Made by a program: the position numbers and the translations under genes. A stretch of 64,000 nucleotides of DNA, from assembly GCA_016717855.1 (NCBI GenBank), contig JADKEV010000004.1, positions 124,001-188,000 of the forward strand, in the 5' to 3' direction. The stretch's first letter is position 1. Every line of letters starts with the position of its first letter. This DNA comes from Betaproteobacteria bacterium (GTDB lineage Bacteria; Pseudomonadota; Gammaproteobacteria; Burkholderiales; Casimicrobiaceae). Under the pieces are notes generated by a model. It worked only from the letters and a program-made list of their open reading frames with translations, was not told the origin of the DNA and did no database searches. Of the stretch, positions 42,290 to 51,376 are shown piece by piece.

Positions 42290-43899
42290 CCAAGCGGGCG
42301 GGGCGGGGCGGCCGGCGGGGCGGGGGGGCGGGGCGCCGGGGGGCCGGGGGCGGGGGGGTGCGGGGGGGGCGCGGGGGCCGGGGGGGCGGGGGGGGGGCGG
42401 GGGGGGGGGGGGGGGGGGGGGGGGGGGCGGGCCGGGGGGGGGGCCTGCGGGGGGGGGGGGGGCCGGCGCGCGCCGGGGCGGTGCCGCGGCGCGCGGCGGC
42501 GCGCCGTGCGGGGGGGCGGGGGGGGGGGGGGGAGCCAAGTGGCGCCCCGTCTGCGCGGGCCCCGCCGCGGGCGCGCGCGCCCGGGCGCCCTCGGGAGTGC
42601 GCGCCGCCGTCTCGTGGTTCGGCGCTGGTCGTGGGTCGGTTCGAGCGGCGGCGCCGGCGCGGCGGCGCCCCGGGGAGGGGGGGGGCCGCGCCCCCCCGGG
42701 GGGGGGGGCCCCGTCCCCCGGGGGGGGGGGCGGGGTCCCGGGGGGGGGGGGGGGGGGCCCCCGGGCCCCGGCCCCCCCCGGGCCCCGGCCCCCGGCGGCG
42801 GGGTCATCCGGGGGGCTGCGTCCCCGCGTCTGATTTGCGCCGCCAGCAGATCCGTGATGTCGCGCAGGGCCGTGTCCGCCGAACACCTGGCAATCGCCGC
42901 CCACCTGCTGCTGGTGAGCTTGCCCTCGAAGCCATCGAGCAACCGGTTGACCAGCTTCACCTGCCGCTCGTTCAGCGGCGCTGAACCGGGTGCGGCCCAA
43001 CGCTGCCAGAAACGCGTCTTGACCAGCACGGCGTCGAGCGTGTGCTGTGCCTGGTCGACGGCGCGATGCAGCGTGGCGAGGAACCACGCGAGCCACTCGG
43101 TGACATCCAGCGATTGCTTCTGGGTGCGCTCCAGGATGTCGTAGTAGGCCTTGCGCTCGCGCTGGATCTGCGCCGACAGGCTGTAGAAGCGCTGGGGGCT
43201 GCCATCGGCACGGGCCAGGAACAGATCGCCCACGGCGCGGGCGATGCGGCCGTTGCCATCGTCGAACGGGTGCAGGGTGACGAACCACAGGTGCGCGAGC
43301 CCGGCCTTGATCAGTGGCGGCTCGGTCGATGCGTTGTTGGCCCAGGCCAGAAACCGGGCGGTTTCCGACTCCAGCCGGTCGGCCGGCGTTGCCTCGAAGT
43401 GCACGCGTTGGCGCCCCAGCGGTCCGGAGACCACCCGCATCGGACCAGTGGCATCGTCGCGCCAGCCACCCACATTGATCCGAACCAGGCCCGAATAGCC
43501 CGTGGGGAACAAGGCTGCGTGCCACCCGAACAAACGATCCCGGGTGACAGGGGCGTTGCAGTTTGCGGTGGCGTCGAGCACCATCTCGACCACGCCTTCG
43601 ACATGACGATCCACCGGGGCCAGCGCGCCGATGTCGACGCCGAGTCGGCGGGCGATGGAGGAGCGCACGGATTCGACGTTGAGCCGCTCGCCCTCGATCT
43701 CGCTGGTCTTGACGACGTCTTCGGTCAGCGCGGAAAGGCTGGCCTGGTCGCGCAGGGCCATGCCGACGTCGGCCAGTCGGCCCATCAACAGACCCTGGGC
43801 GCGGCTGACATCGGCCAAGGGCTGGGCCAGGGTAGCCAGGTCAAAGCGCCAAGTTGCCAGTCGCCGGCCTGCCAGATGTAGGTGTAATCGCGCTGTCAT
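42151..43899 (-). CDS. Fic-domain AMPylase (class II), 3' end corrupted
   Basis: The first about 355 residues are sound (43899 down to about 42830). An N-terminal DUF4172-like helical domain carries the inhibitory motif KTSEIEGE at about 64-71. The Fic motif HPFDDGNGRIAR (210-221) contains the catalytic His. A winged-helix domain begins near 310 (NERQVKLVNRLLDGFEG, ARCSADTALRDITDLL). Relatives end about 15 residues later; here the reading enters the poly-G tract and gives about 220 residues of Pro/Gly/Arg nonsense. Fic enzymes transfer AMP to hydroxyl side chains of target proteins. Base composition is lower in GC than the neighbours, suggesting transfer. Confidence 0.8.
   Translation of the reverse strand: MTARLHLHLAGRRLATWRFDLATLAQPLADVSRAQGLLMGRLADVGMALRDQASLSALTEDVVKTSEIEGERLNVESVRSSIARRLGVDIGALAPVDRHVEGVVEMVLDATANCNAPVTRDRLFGWHAALFPTGYSGLVRINVGGWRDDATGPMRVVSGPLGRQRVHFEATPADRLESETARFLAWANNASTEPPLIKAGLAHLWFVTLHPFDDGNGRIARAVGDLFLARADGSPQRFYSLSAQIQRERKAYYDILERTQKQSLDVTEWLAWFLATLHRAVDQAQHTLDAVLVKTRFWQRWAAPGSAPLNERQVKLVNRLLDGFEGKLTSSRWAAIARCSADTALRDITDLLAAQIRRGDAAPRMTPPPGAGARGGPGPGGPPPPPPGPRPPPRGTGPPPPGGRGPPPPRGAAAPAPPLEPTHDQRRTTRRRRALPRAPGRARPRRGPRRRGATWLPPPPPPPRTARRRAPRHRPGARRPPPPPQAPPPARPPPPPPPPPRPPPAPPAPAPPPHPPAPGPPAPRPPAPPAAPPRPLGRRRPPNKLLQRHRPPRRATPSGDCCRRSARLRDLIAHCPAAQAPA
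42290..42800. other. Extreme poly-G tract, likely assembly artefact
   Basis: About 500 bp in which the plus strand is nearly all G with scattered C, including a G-only run of more than 20 bases around 42400. It translates to polyglycine or polyproline and arginine in all frames. It interrupts the 3' end of the Fic gene. Such tracts arise from no-signal G calls in two-colour Illumina reads or from unresolved assembly; a real G-quadruplex-forming tract is the alternative. Confidence 0.75.
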
Positions 43900-43956
43900 G
43901 CGGAGATTAGAGCCGCATTCTCCGCATGCGCAAGTTATTCACCGCATTTTATGCGG
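43898..43956. promoter_or_regulatory. Palindromes at the Fic gene start (possible operator)
   Basis: Two inverted repeats share the core TGCGG/CCGCA: ATGCGGAG at 43898-43905 with CTCCGCAT at 43920-43927, and CCGCAT-TTT-ATGCGG at 43942-43956. A further TTCACCGCA occurs just upstream near 43972. The Fic protein itself carries a winged-helix domain, so autoregulation through these repeats is plausible. The region is AT-richer than its surroundings. Confidence 0.45.
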
Positions 43957-44061
43957 CGATAGAGCGGCGCATTCACCGCAAGACAGTTGTCGTACGAATT
44001 TGGGGGCGCCGCCGCTACCTGATTCTTTTTCTTTTTATAAACCAATAGTTACAGCGGCAAC

Positions 44062-44153
44062 TGGCGGAGAGAGAGGGATTCGAACCCTCGATACACTTTT
44101 GGGCGTATGCTCCCTTAGCAGGGGAGTGCCTTCGACCACTCGGCCATCTCTCC
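44062..44153 (-). tRNA. tRNA-Ser (anticodon GCT)
   Basis: On the minus strand the gene starts GGAGAGATGGCCGAGTGG, has anticodon loop CTGCTAA (anticodon GCT, reading AGC/AGU), a long variable arm with a CATACGCCC...GTGTATCG stem typical of tRNA-Ser, T-arm GGTTCGAATCC and encoded CCA. Confidence 0.97.
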
Positions 44154-44218
44154 GGAACCCGCGAAGTTTACGCGGTTGCGACCATCCGGTCAAAGAAACC
44201 CTCGAACCTACGCCGCCC

Positions 44219-45463
44219 TCATGCCAGGACCGAAGGTTCCTTGTCGAGTTCGAACACCTTGTGCAGCACGCGCACGGCGAGTTCGAGGTACTTTTCGTCG
44301 ATCACCACCGAGGTCTTGATCTCCGACGTCGAGATCATCTGGATGTTGATGCCTTCGTCGGCCAGCGCCTTGAACATCCTGCTGGCGATGCCCACATGCG
44401 AGCGCATCCCGATCCCGACCAGCGAGACCTTGGCGATCTTGTTGTCGCCGAGGATGTCCTTCGCCGCCAGGCCCGCACCGCGCTCCGCGTTGACCACGTT
44501 GAGCGTCTTCTGATATTCGCTGCGATTCACGGTGAACGAGAAGTCCGTCATCCCGCCGGCGCCGATGTTCTGGACGATCATGTCGACGTCGATGTTGGCC
44601 GCGGCGATCGGTCCGAGGATCGCGTAGGCGATGCCGGGCTTGTCGGGAACGCCCATCACCGAAATCTTGGCTTCGTCGCGGCTGAACGCGATGCCGGAAA
44701 TGATTGCCTGTTCCATGTCTACCTCTTCCTCGAATGTGATCAGCGTGCCCGGACCCTCTTCCTCCTCGAAGCTGGACAGCACGCGGAGTTTGACCTTGTA
44801 CTTGCCGGCGAACTCGACCGAGCGGATCTGCAGGACCTTGGAGCCCAGGCTGGCCATTTCGAGCATTTCCTCGAAGGTGATCTTGTCGAGCCGCCGCGCT
44901 TCGGGCACCACCCGCGGATCGGTCGTGTAGACGCCGTCGACGTCGGTGAAGATCTGGCACTCGTCGGCGGTCAGCGCGGCGGCCAGCGCGACGCCGGTCG
45001 TGTCCGACCCGCCCCGGCCCAGCGTCGTGATGTTGCCTTCGTCGTCGACGCCCTGGAAGCCGGCCACGACGATCACGTTGCCGTCGTCCAGGTCGCGGCG
45101 CATATTGGCCTCGTCGATGGCCAGGATGCGCGCCTTGGTGAAGGCGCTGTCGGTCAGGATGCGCACCTGCCCGCCGGTGTAGCTCCTGGCCTTGACGCCG
45201 ATCTGGTTCAGCGCGATCGCGAGCAGGCCGATGGTCACCTGTTCGCCCGTCGCCGCGACGACGTCGAGCTCGCGCGGGTCGGGTTCGGGCGTGATTTCGC
45301 GCGCCAGCCCCAGCAGCCGGTTGGTCTCCCCGCTCATCGCCGAGACGACCACGACCAGTTGATGGCCTTGCGCCTTGTAGCGCGCGACGCGGCGCGCGAC
45401 GTTCTTGATCCGGTCGACCGTGCCGACCGAGGTACCGCCGTATTTCTGGACTATCAGTGCCAT
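44219..45463 (-). CDS. lysC: Aspartate kinase
   Basis: 414 residues. The amino acid kinase domain opens with MALIVQKYGGTSVGTVDRIK and carries the FTDVDGVYTTDPR substrate segment. The C-terminal part has two ACT domains (about 265-400: ISVMGVPDKPGIAYAI, KVSLVGIGMRSHVGIA), which usually give feedback control by lysine and/or threonine. It phosphorylates aspartate as the first step to lysine, threonine, methionine and diaminopimelate. It is 118 bp downstream of fabF on the same strand; whether they are cotranscribed is uncertain. Confidence 0.97.
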   Translation of the reverse strand: MALIVQKYGGTSVGTVDRIKNVARRVARYKAQGHQLVVVVSAMSGETNRLLGLAREITPEPDPRELDVVAATGEQVTIGLLAIALNQIGVKARSYTGGQVRILTDSAFTKARILAIDEANMRRDLDDGNVIVVAGFQGVDDEGNITTLGRGGSDTTGVALAAALTADECQIFTDVDGVYTTDPRVVPEARRLDKITFEEMLEMASLGSKVLQIRSVEFAGKYKVKLRVLSSFEEEEGPGTLITFEEEVDMEQAIISGIAFSRDEAKISVMGVPDKPGIAYAILGPIAAANIDVDMIVQNIGAGGMTDFSFTVNRSEYQKTLNVVNAERGAGLAAKDILGDNKIAKVSLVGIGMRSHVGIASRMFKALADEGINIQMISTSEIKTSVVIDEKYLELAVRVLHKVFELDKEPSVLA

Positions 45464-45581
45464 GAGTTGAAGTTGCCATTCGAAACTGTTTCGCGCGCAC
45501 CGCGCGCCTCCGCAACATGCGGAACCTGCAGGGATCGGAGCGGATTCGCCATGAGTTCGCGCACCAGCCGGACGCCGGGCT

Positions 45582-46832
45582 TCAGATCCGCTTGAAGACG
45601 AGCGTGCTGTTCGTGCCGCCGAACCCGAACGCGTTCGACAGCGCGACGTCGATCTTCATCGGCCGCGGCACCAGGGGCACGTAGTCGAGATCGCACAGCG
45701 GATCCTGGTCGATCAGGTTGATGGTCGGCGGCGCGACCTGGTCGACGACCGCCATGGTCGTGAATACCGCCTCGATACCCCCCGCCGCGCCCAGCAAATG
45801 CCCCGTCATCGACTTGGTCGAACTCACCGCCAGCTTCCTTGCATGCCCGCCGAACGCGCGCTTGACCGCAGTGGTTTCGGCGATGTCGCCCAGCGGCGTC
45901 GACGTGCCGTGGGCGTTGATGTAGTCGACCGACTCGAGCGCGCACTTGCCGTTCTTCAGCGCCGCCAGCATGCTGCGCGCCGCGCCGTTGCCATCTTCGG
46001 CCGGCGCGGTCATGTGGAACGCGTCGGCGCTCATCCCGTAACCGGCCAGCTCGGCGTAGATCCTGGCGCCGCGCGCCTTCGCGTGCTCGTATTCCTCGAG
46101 CACGACGACGCCGGCGCCCTCGCCCAGCACGAAGCCGTCGCGCCCGACGTCCCACGGCCGGCTGGCGCGCTCGGGATCGTCGTTGCGCGTGGACAGCGCC
46201 TTGGGCGCGGTGAAGCCCCCCAGTCCCAGCGGGCTCACCGTGCACTCGGCGCCGCCCGCGACCATGATGTCCGCGTCGCCGTACTCGATCAGCCGCTGCG
46301 ATTCGCCGATCGAGTGGTTCGCCGTCGCGCAGGCGCTCACGGTGGCGAAATTCGGCCCCTTGAGCCCGTACTGAATCGACAGCAGACCGGAGATCATGTT
46401 GGTGATCGATCCCGGAACGAAGAACGGCGAAATCTTGCGCGGCCCGCCCGCCAGATACGCGATGTGCGTCTCCTCGATCAGCGGCAGGCCGCCAATCCCG
46501 GAGCCGATGCACACGCCGATGCGCTCGCCCAGCGCCGGGTCCGCGGTCATCGCCGCCTCGATGCCGGCATCGCGGACAGCCTGGATGCCGGCGGCGAGGC
46601 CGTAGTGGATGAACGTGTCCATCCGCCGCGCTTCCTTGGGTGACAGGTACGCGCCGACGTCGAAGTTCTTCACTTCGCCCGCGATCTGCGTGGTGAACGC
46701 CGACGCGTCGAAACGCGTGATCCGCGCGATGCCCGACTTTCCGGCAAGGATGTTCGCCCATGCCTCGGCAACGGTATTGCCGACCGGACTGATAATGCCC
46801 ATTCCGGTTATGACGACGCGGCGATGGCTCAC
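45582..46832 (-). CDS. fabF: 3-oxoacyl-[ACP] synthase II
   Basis: 416 residues of the thiolase fold. The catalytic Cys is at 168 (VSACATANHSIGE), the first His in NAHGTSTPLGD and the second in SMTGHLLGAAGG. It condenses malonyl-ACP with acyl-ACP in fatty acid elongation, including the temperature-controlled C16 to C18 step in model species. It is the last gene of the plsX-fab cluster, 54 bp after acpP. Confidence 0.97.
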   Translation of the reverse strand: MSHRRVVITGMGIISPVGNTVAEAWANILAGKSGIARITRFDASAFTTQIAGEVKNFDVGAYLSPKEARRMDTFIHYGLAAGIQAVRDAGIEAAMTADPALGERIGVCIGSGIGGLPLIEETHIAYLAGGPRKISPFFVPGSITNMISGLLSIQYGLKGPNFATVSACATANHSIGESQRLIEYGDADIMVAGGAECTVSPLGLGGFTAPKALSTRNDDPERASRPWDVGRDGFVLGEGAGVVVLEEYEHAKARGARIYAELAGYGMSADAFHMTAPAEDGNGAARSMLAALKNGKCALESVDYINAHGTSTPLGDIAETTAVKRAFGGHARKLAVSSTKSMTGHLLGAAGGIEAVFTTMAVVDQVAPPTINLIDQDPLCDLDYVPLVPRPMKIDVALSNAFGFGGTNSTLVFKRI

Positions 46833-46886
46833 GATGGACTCTTTGAAAAGGGAAACAGCGGCCCCCGGAATCGGCCGCCCGGGTTG

Positions 46887-47129
46887 CTACGCCTTGCTGT
46901 TGTGCGTGGACACGTAGTCGATGGCCTGCTGCACGGTGGTGATCTTTTCGGCATCTTCATCCGGAATCTCCGTGCCGAATTCCTCCTCCAGCGCCATGAC
47001 CAGTTCCACCGTGTCCAGCGAATCGGCGCCCAGGTCGTCGACGAACGACGACTCGTTCTTGATCTCCGCCTCGTTCACCCCCAGCTGTTCGGCAACGATT
47101 TTCTTGACGCGTTGTTCGAAGTTATCCAT
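46887..47129 (-). CDS. acpP: Acyl carrier protein
   Basis: 80 residues, strongly acidic. Ser37 in DLGADSLDTVELVMALE is the site for the 4'-phosphopantetheine arm. It carries growing acyl chains for FabD, FabH, FabG, FabF and PlsX encoded beside it. Codon use is strongly biased as expected for an abundant protein. The ATG at 47129 has AGGAG upstream. Confidence 0.98.
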   Translation of the reverse strand: MDNFEQRVKKIVAEQLGVNEAEIKNESSFVDDLGADSLDTVELVMALEEEFGTEIPDEDAEKITTVQQAIDYVSTHNSKA

Positions 47130-47315
47130 TCAATGTTCTCCTGCCCTCTCAAGGGACTGTAAAAAAGCCCGCCTATTTTACCAGACTGCGCGAGCCAACC
47201 CCAACGGGGGGACCACAATCGCCGTCATTTCCCGTGTGTTTCCCGCGCAAGCGCGAATCCAGTGCCGTTCGGCGGATGCCGCTGGGTCTCGGCCTTCACG
47301 GGGACGACAGGACGC

Positions 47316-48053
47316 TCAATTCATGTACATCCCGCCGTTGACATGCAGCGTGGTGCCGGTGACATAGGCCGCGCGATCGGAAGCCAGGTATGCAACGGCG
47401 GCGGCGATATCCTCGGGCGAACCGAGCCGGCCCAGCGGAATGCGTTCGAGCAGCTTCGCCTTGTGCTCCTCGGCCAGGCCGCGAGTCATGTCGGTGTCGA
47501 TGAAGCCCGGCGCCACGCAGTTGACGGTGATATTGCGGCTGCCGACTTCCTGCGCCAGCGCCCTGGTGAAGCCCGCGAGTCCCGCCTTCGCCGCGACGTA
47601 ATTGGCCTGGCCCGGGTTGCCGGTGCTGCCCACAACCGAGCCCACGTTGATGATGCGTCCGAAGCGCGCTTTCATCATCCCGCGCAGCACTGCCTTGGAC
47701 AGGCGGAAGACGGATTTCAGATTGGTGTCCAGCACCGCGTCCCAATCGTCGTCCTTCATCCGCAGCAGCAGCGTGTCGCGGGTAATGCCCGCGTTATTGA
47801 CCAGGATCGCGATGTCGCCGAATTCTTTCTGGATCGCGGCCAGCGCCGCGTCGGTCGCGGTCGCGTCGGTCACGTTCAACATGACGCCCTTGCCCGCGAT
47901 GCCGGCCTCCGCCAGATAGGCGCTGATCGTCGCGGCGCCGGCGTCCGTCGTGGCCGTGCCGATGACGGTCGCGCCCTGCTGTCCCAGCGCCAGCGCGATC
48001 GCACGGCCAATGCCGCGCGTGGCGCCGGTCACGACGGCGAGTTTTCCTTGCAT
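47316..48053 (-). CDS. fabG: 3-oxoacyl-[ACP] reductase
   Basis: 245-residue short-chain dehydrogenase. NADPH motif TGATRGIGRAIA (9-20), NNAG at 86-89, and the catalytic Ser139, Tyr152 and Lys156 (NYVAAKAG). It reduces 3-oxoacyl-ACP during each elongation round. It follows fabD by four bases and precedes acpP by 186 bp, so acpP may also have its own promoter. Confidence 0.97.
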   Translation of the reverse strand: MQGKLAVVTGATRGIGRAIALALGQQGATVIGTATTDAGAATISAYLAEAGIAGKGVMLNVTDATATDAALAAIQKEFGDIAILVNNAGITRDTLLLRMKDDDWDAVLDTNLKSVFRLSKAVLRGMMKARFGRIINVGSVVGSTGNPGQANYVAAKAGLAGFTRALAQEVGSRNITVNCVAPGFIDTDMTRGLAEEHKAKLLERIPLGRLGSPEDIAAAVAYLASDRAAYVTGTTLHVNGGMYMN

Positions 48054-48057
48054 GATG

Positions 48058-48996
48058 TCAGCCTTTCAGCGTGGCCAGCAGCGACGCGATCGCCGCCGGA
48101 TCAGTCAGCGCCACGGACTCGATCTCCGGCGCGATCCGTTTCACCATCCCGGCGAGGACTTTGCCCGGCCCGCATTCGGCGATATGGGTCACGCCGGCGG
48201 CCGCGAAGTGGCGGATGGTGTCGGCCCAGCGGACGGGGCTCGCCGCCTGGCGGGCGAGCGCGCTGCGCACCGCGTCGGGCGACGCGGACGCGGACAGATC
48301 GACGTTATGAATGACGGAAATGACGGGCATGGCGACCGCCACCGACTTGAGGCGTTCCGCCAGCCGCTCGGCAGCAGGTTTCAGCAATGACGAGTGGAAC
48401 GGCGCGCTCACCGGCAGCAACATGCCGCGCTTGGCGCCGCGGCCCTTGCACGCCTCGATCGCCTTGTCGACCGCACCCTTGTGGCCGGCGATCACCACCT
48501 GGCTGGGCGCGTTGAAGTTGACCGCTTCCACGACCTGCCCTGTCGCCGCGGCTGCTTCCGCGCAGGCGGCGCGCACGTCGTCGTCGGCCAGGCCCAGGAT
48601 CGCTGCCATCGCGCCGGTGCCCTCGGGCACCGCCTCCTGCATCGCCTGCGCACGAAAGCGCACCAGCGGCACCGCATCGGCCAGGGTGATGGAACCGGCG
48701 GCGACGAGCGCCGCGTATTCGCCCAGACTGTGGCCGGCGAGCAACGCCGGCGGCGGGCCGCCCGCGGCGATCCACGACCGGTACACCGCAACGCCGGCGG
48801 TCAGCATCACGGGCTGCGTGTTGACGGTGCGCGCGAGTTCCTCGGCCGGACCGGTGGCGACCAACTGCCACAAGTCCTGACCCAGTGCATGCGATGCGTC
48901 GGCGAAGGCCGCGGTGACCGCCGTGTCGTTGGCAAACGGCGTCATCATGCCGATGCTCTGCGAACCCTGACCGGGGAAGACGAATGCAAGTTTCAT
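48058..48996 (-). CDS. fabD: Malonyl-CoA:ACP transacylase
   Basis: 312 residues. The FVFPGQGSQ start, nucleophile Ser90 in GHSLGEYAAL, the conserved Arg of the malonyl-carboxylate contact (RFRAQAMQEAVP) and His in PVSAPFHSSLL are all present. It loads malonyl groups onto ACP. It sits between fabH and fabG. Confidence 0.97.
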   Translation of the reverse strand: MKLAFVFPGQGSQSIGMMTPFANDTAVTAAFADASHALGQDLWQLVATGPAEELARTVNTQPVMLTAGVAVYRSWIAAGGPPPALLAGHSLGEYAALVAAGSITLADAVPLVRFRAQAMQEAVPEGTGAMAAILGLADDDVRAACAEAAAATGQVVEAVNFNAPSQVVIAGHKGAVDKAIEACKGRGAKRGMLLPVSAPFHSSLLKPAAERLAERLKSVAVAMPVISVIHNVDLSASASPDAVRSALARQAASPVRWADTIRHFAAAGVTHIAECGPGKVLAGMVKRIAPEIESVALTDPAAIASLLATLKG

Positions 48997-49026
48997 GATG
49001 GAATCCCGAGTGGCCTGGCGCGCAGG

Positions 49027-49983
49027 CTACCAGCGAACGAGCACCGCGCCCCAGGTGAATCCGCCGCCGACACCCGCGAGCATCAGATGCTGGCCGGGCT
49101 GGATCCGCCCGTCGCGCACCGCGATGTCCAGCGCCAAAGGAATCGACGCCGCTGACGTGTTGGCATGCAGCGCGACGGTGGTGACGACCTTCTCCGGCGG
49201 CAGCGCCAGCTTTCGTGCGGTCGCATCGATAATGCGCACATTGGCCTGATGCGGAATCAGCCAGTCGATCTGTGACCGGTTCATCCCGGCATCGGCCAGC
49301 ACTTCGTTGGCGACATCGGCCAGCACGCGGACGGCGAACTTGAACACGCCCTGCCCATCCATTCGCAGCAACGGGTCGCCGCGGATGGCGCCGCGGTCGA
49401 CGTGTCCCGGCACTTTCAGGATGTCGGCGTGCGAGCCGTCGGCGTGCAGCCGGCTGGCGATGATTCCCGGCTGCTGCCCCCTGGACAACACCACCGCGCC
49501 GGCGCCGTCGCCGAAGAGCACGCACGTGCCGCGGTCGTCCCAGTCCAGGATGCGCGAATAGATCTCGGCGCCGACCACCAGCGCATTGCGGTACGGCCCA
49601 CCGGTCAGCAGGTGGTCGGCCAGCGACAGGCCATAAATGAAGCCGCTGCACACCGCCTGCACGTCGAACGCGGGCCCGCCGGCGATGCCCAGCTTGGCCT
49701 GCAGCAGGCAGGCGGTGCTGGGGAACACCATGTCGGGCGTCGTCGTCGCCACGATGATCAGGTCGATGTCGCTTGGCTGCAGACCGGCCGCGGCAATTGC
49801 CTGCAACGCGGCGGGCAGCGCCAGGTCGCTGGTCGACTGCGTGTCGTCGGCGATGTGGCGCTGGCGGATGCCGGTGCGCGCGACGATCCACTCGTCGGTG
49901 GTCGCGATGCGCTTCGCCAGGTCCTGATTGGTCCAGACGGTTGCGGGCAGGAATGACCCGGTGCCGGTGATCCGGTTAGGCAT
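49027..49983 (-). CDS. fabH: 3-oxoacyl-[ACP] synthase III
   Basis: 318 residues. Catalytic Cys112 in AVCSGFIYGL, His in LIPHQANVRI and Asn in ALHANTSAASIPLA form the triad. It begins fatty acid synthesis by condensing acetyl-CoA with malonyl-ACP. I start it at the ATG at 49983, which overlaps the plsX stop by eight bases; the frame stays open further upstream inside plsX. Confidence 0.96.
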   Translation of the reverse strand: MPNRITGTGSFLPATVWTNQDLAKRIATTDEWIVARTGIRQRHIADDTQSTSDLALPAALQAIAAAGLQPSDIDLIIVATTTPDMVFPSTACLLQAKLGIAGGPAFDVQAVCSGFIYGLSLADHLLTGGPYRNALVVGAEIYSRILDWDDRGTCVLFGDGAGAVVLSRGQQPGIIASRLHADGSHADILKVPGHVDRGAIRGDPLLRMDGQGVFKFAVRVLADVANEVLADAGMNRSQIDWLIPHQANVRIIDATARKLALPPEKVVTTVALHANTSAASIPLALDIAVRDGRIQPGQHLMLAGVGGGFTWGAVLVRW

Positions 49984-51013
49984 GCAAGGCCCCGGCCGGC
50001 CCTGCGACGGGAGGCTGGGCGCGGGCGGCGACAAGTTCGGCAATGCGGCCCAGCACGCCGGTGGCTGCTTCGTCGTAGGCGCGACCCAGGGCGCAGGCGA
50101 AGGCCAGCCGGTCCGCGGCGCCGTGGCTCTTCATCACGATGCCGCGCAGCCCGATCAGGCTCGCGCCGTTGTAGCGGCGGTGATCGAGCCGGTCCTTGAA
50201 GCGCCTGATGGCCGGCAGGGCGAACATGGCGCCCGCTTTCGAGAGGAGGTTCCTGTTGAACTCTTCCGAGAGAAACTGCCCGATCATCCGGGCCAGGCCT
50301 TCGGAGGTCTTCAACGCGACGTTGCCGACAAAGCCGTCGCACACGACGACGTCGACTGTGCCCCGGTAGATGTCATCGCCTTCGACGTTGCCGAAGAAGT
50401 TGAGGTTGCCCGCCTTGAGCAGTTCCCCCGCTTCCTTCACCACGTCGCTGCCCTTGATCTCTTCCTCGCCGACGTTGAGCAGGCCGACTGTCGGCCGCGG
50501 CTTGTGCTCTGTCGCCTCGACCAGCGCGCTGCCCATCACCGCGAACTCGACCAGGTGCTCGGCAGTGCAGTCGACATTGGCGCCCAGGTCCAGCATCGTG
50601 GTGTGGCCGCGCGCGGTGGGCATCCTGGCCGCGATGGCCGGACGATCAATGCCGGCCAGCGTCTTCAGGACGAAATGCCCGGTAGCCATCAAGGCGCCGG
50701 TGTTGCCGGCGCTCACGCAAGCCTGCGCCGCGCCTTCCTTCACCAGATTGACGGCGACCCGCATCGATGAGTCCTTCTTTGCGCGCAGGGCCTGCGCCGG
50801 CCGCTCATGCATGGCCACCACCTGGCTCGCATGGCAGACGGCAAGCCGGCCGGCGGCGGCGCCACCCTGGCCCAGCTGCGCCCGGATCACCTCCTCCAGC
50901 CCGACCAGGATCACGCTTGCCTGCGGATGCGCGGCAAGAAAGTCGAGCGCGGCAGGCACGGTCACGGAAGGCCCGAAATCCCCGCCCATCGCATCGATCG
51001 CGATCGTGATCAT
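49976..51013 (-). CDS. plsX: Phosphate acyltransferase
   Basis: 345 residues beginning MITIAIDAMGGDFGPSVTVP, the usual PlsX N-terminus. An ATG at 51064 would add 17 residues and cannot be excluded. GNTGALMATGHFVLK, ARMPTARGHTTMLDLGANVD and VVCDGFVGNVALKTSEG are family motifs. PlsX makes acyl-phosphate from acyl-ACP for PlsY in phospholipid synthesis. Between rpmF and fabH, the usual order. Confidence 0.95.
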   Translation of the reverse strand: MITIAIDAMGGDFGPSVTVPAALDFLAAHPQASVILVGLEEVIRAQLGQGGAAAGRLAVCHASQVVAMHERPAQALRAKKDSSMRVAVNLVKEGAAQACVSAGNTGALMATGHFVLKTLAGIDRPAIAARMPTARGHTTMLDLGANVDCTAEHLVEFAVMGSALVEATEHKPRPTVGLLNVGEEEIKGSDVVKEAGELLKAGNLNFFGNVEGDDIYRGTVDVVVCDGFVGNVALKTSEGLARMIGQFLSEEFNRNLLSKAGAMFALPAIRRFKDRLDHRRYNGASLIGLRGIVMKSHGAADRLAFACALGRAYDEAATGVLGRIAELVAARAQPPVAGPAGALHA

Positions 51014-51176
51014 CCGGCCCGCGAGGGGCTGAATGGTCAGGTCTGCTCCGGCTTGGGCTGACATGTCCCCGCGTACCTTCTCAAAGAGGCAGGCCGGACC
51101 GGTACCGGCACGCGGAAACCACGGCCATGGCGACCGGACGCCGCACGGCTGGCGGCCTGCTCGGGAACCGGTGGGA

Positions 51177-51356
51177 CTACTCGCCCTTGGTCTTGATGAC
51201 TTTCTTGCCGCGGTAGTAACCGTTCGGGCTGATGTGGTGGCGCATGTGCACTTCGCCGCTGACCGGTTCGACGGCAAGGGCCGGCGCGGTCAGAAAATCA
51301 TGCGCGCGATGCATGCCGCGCTTGGACGGGGACTTCTTGTTCTGCTGAACAGCCAT
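51177..51356 (-). CDS. rpmF: Ribosomal protein bL32
   Basis: 59 residues, basic, beginning MAVQQNKKSPSKRGMHRAHD. RHHISPNGYYRGKKVIK matches the bL32 C-terminus. The zinc-binding cysteines found in some bL32 proteins are absent, as is common in proteobacteria. It lies between yceD and plsX, its conserved place. Confidence 0.98.
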   Translation of the reverse strand: MAVQQNKKSPSKRGMHRAHDFLTAPALAVEPVSGEVHMRHHISPNGYYRGKKVIKTKGE

Positions 51357-51376
51357 GATTTGCTCCTGATTTCCAG

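Noticed and set aside
42151..42830. Proline-rich C-terminal domain of the Fic protein
   Set aside because: It is only the translation of the poly-G tract and does not look like a natural low-complexity domain.
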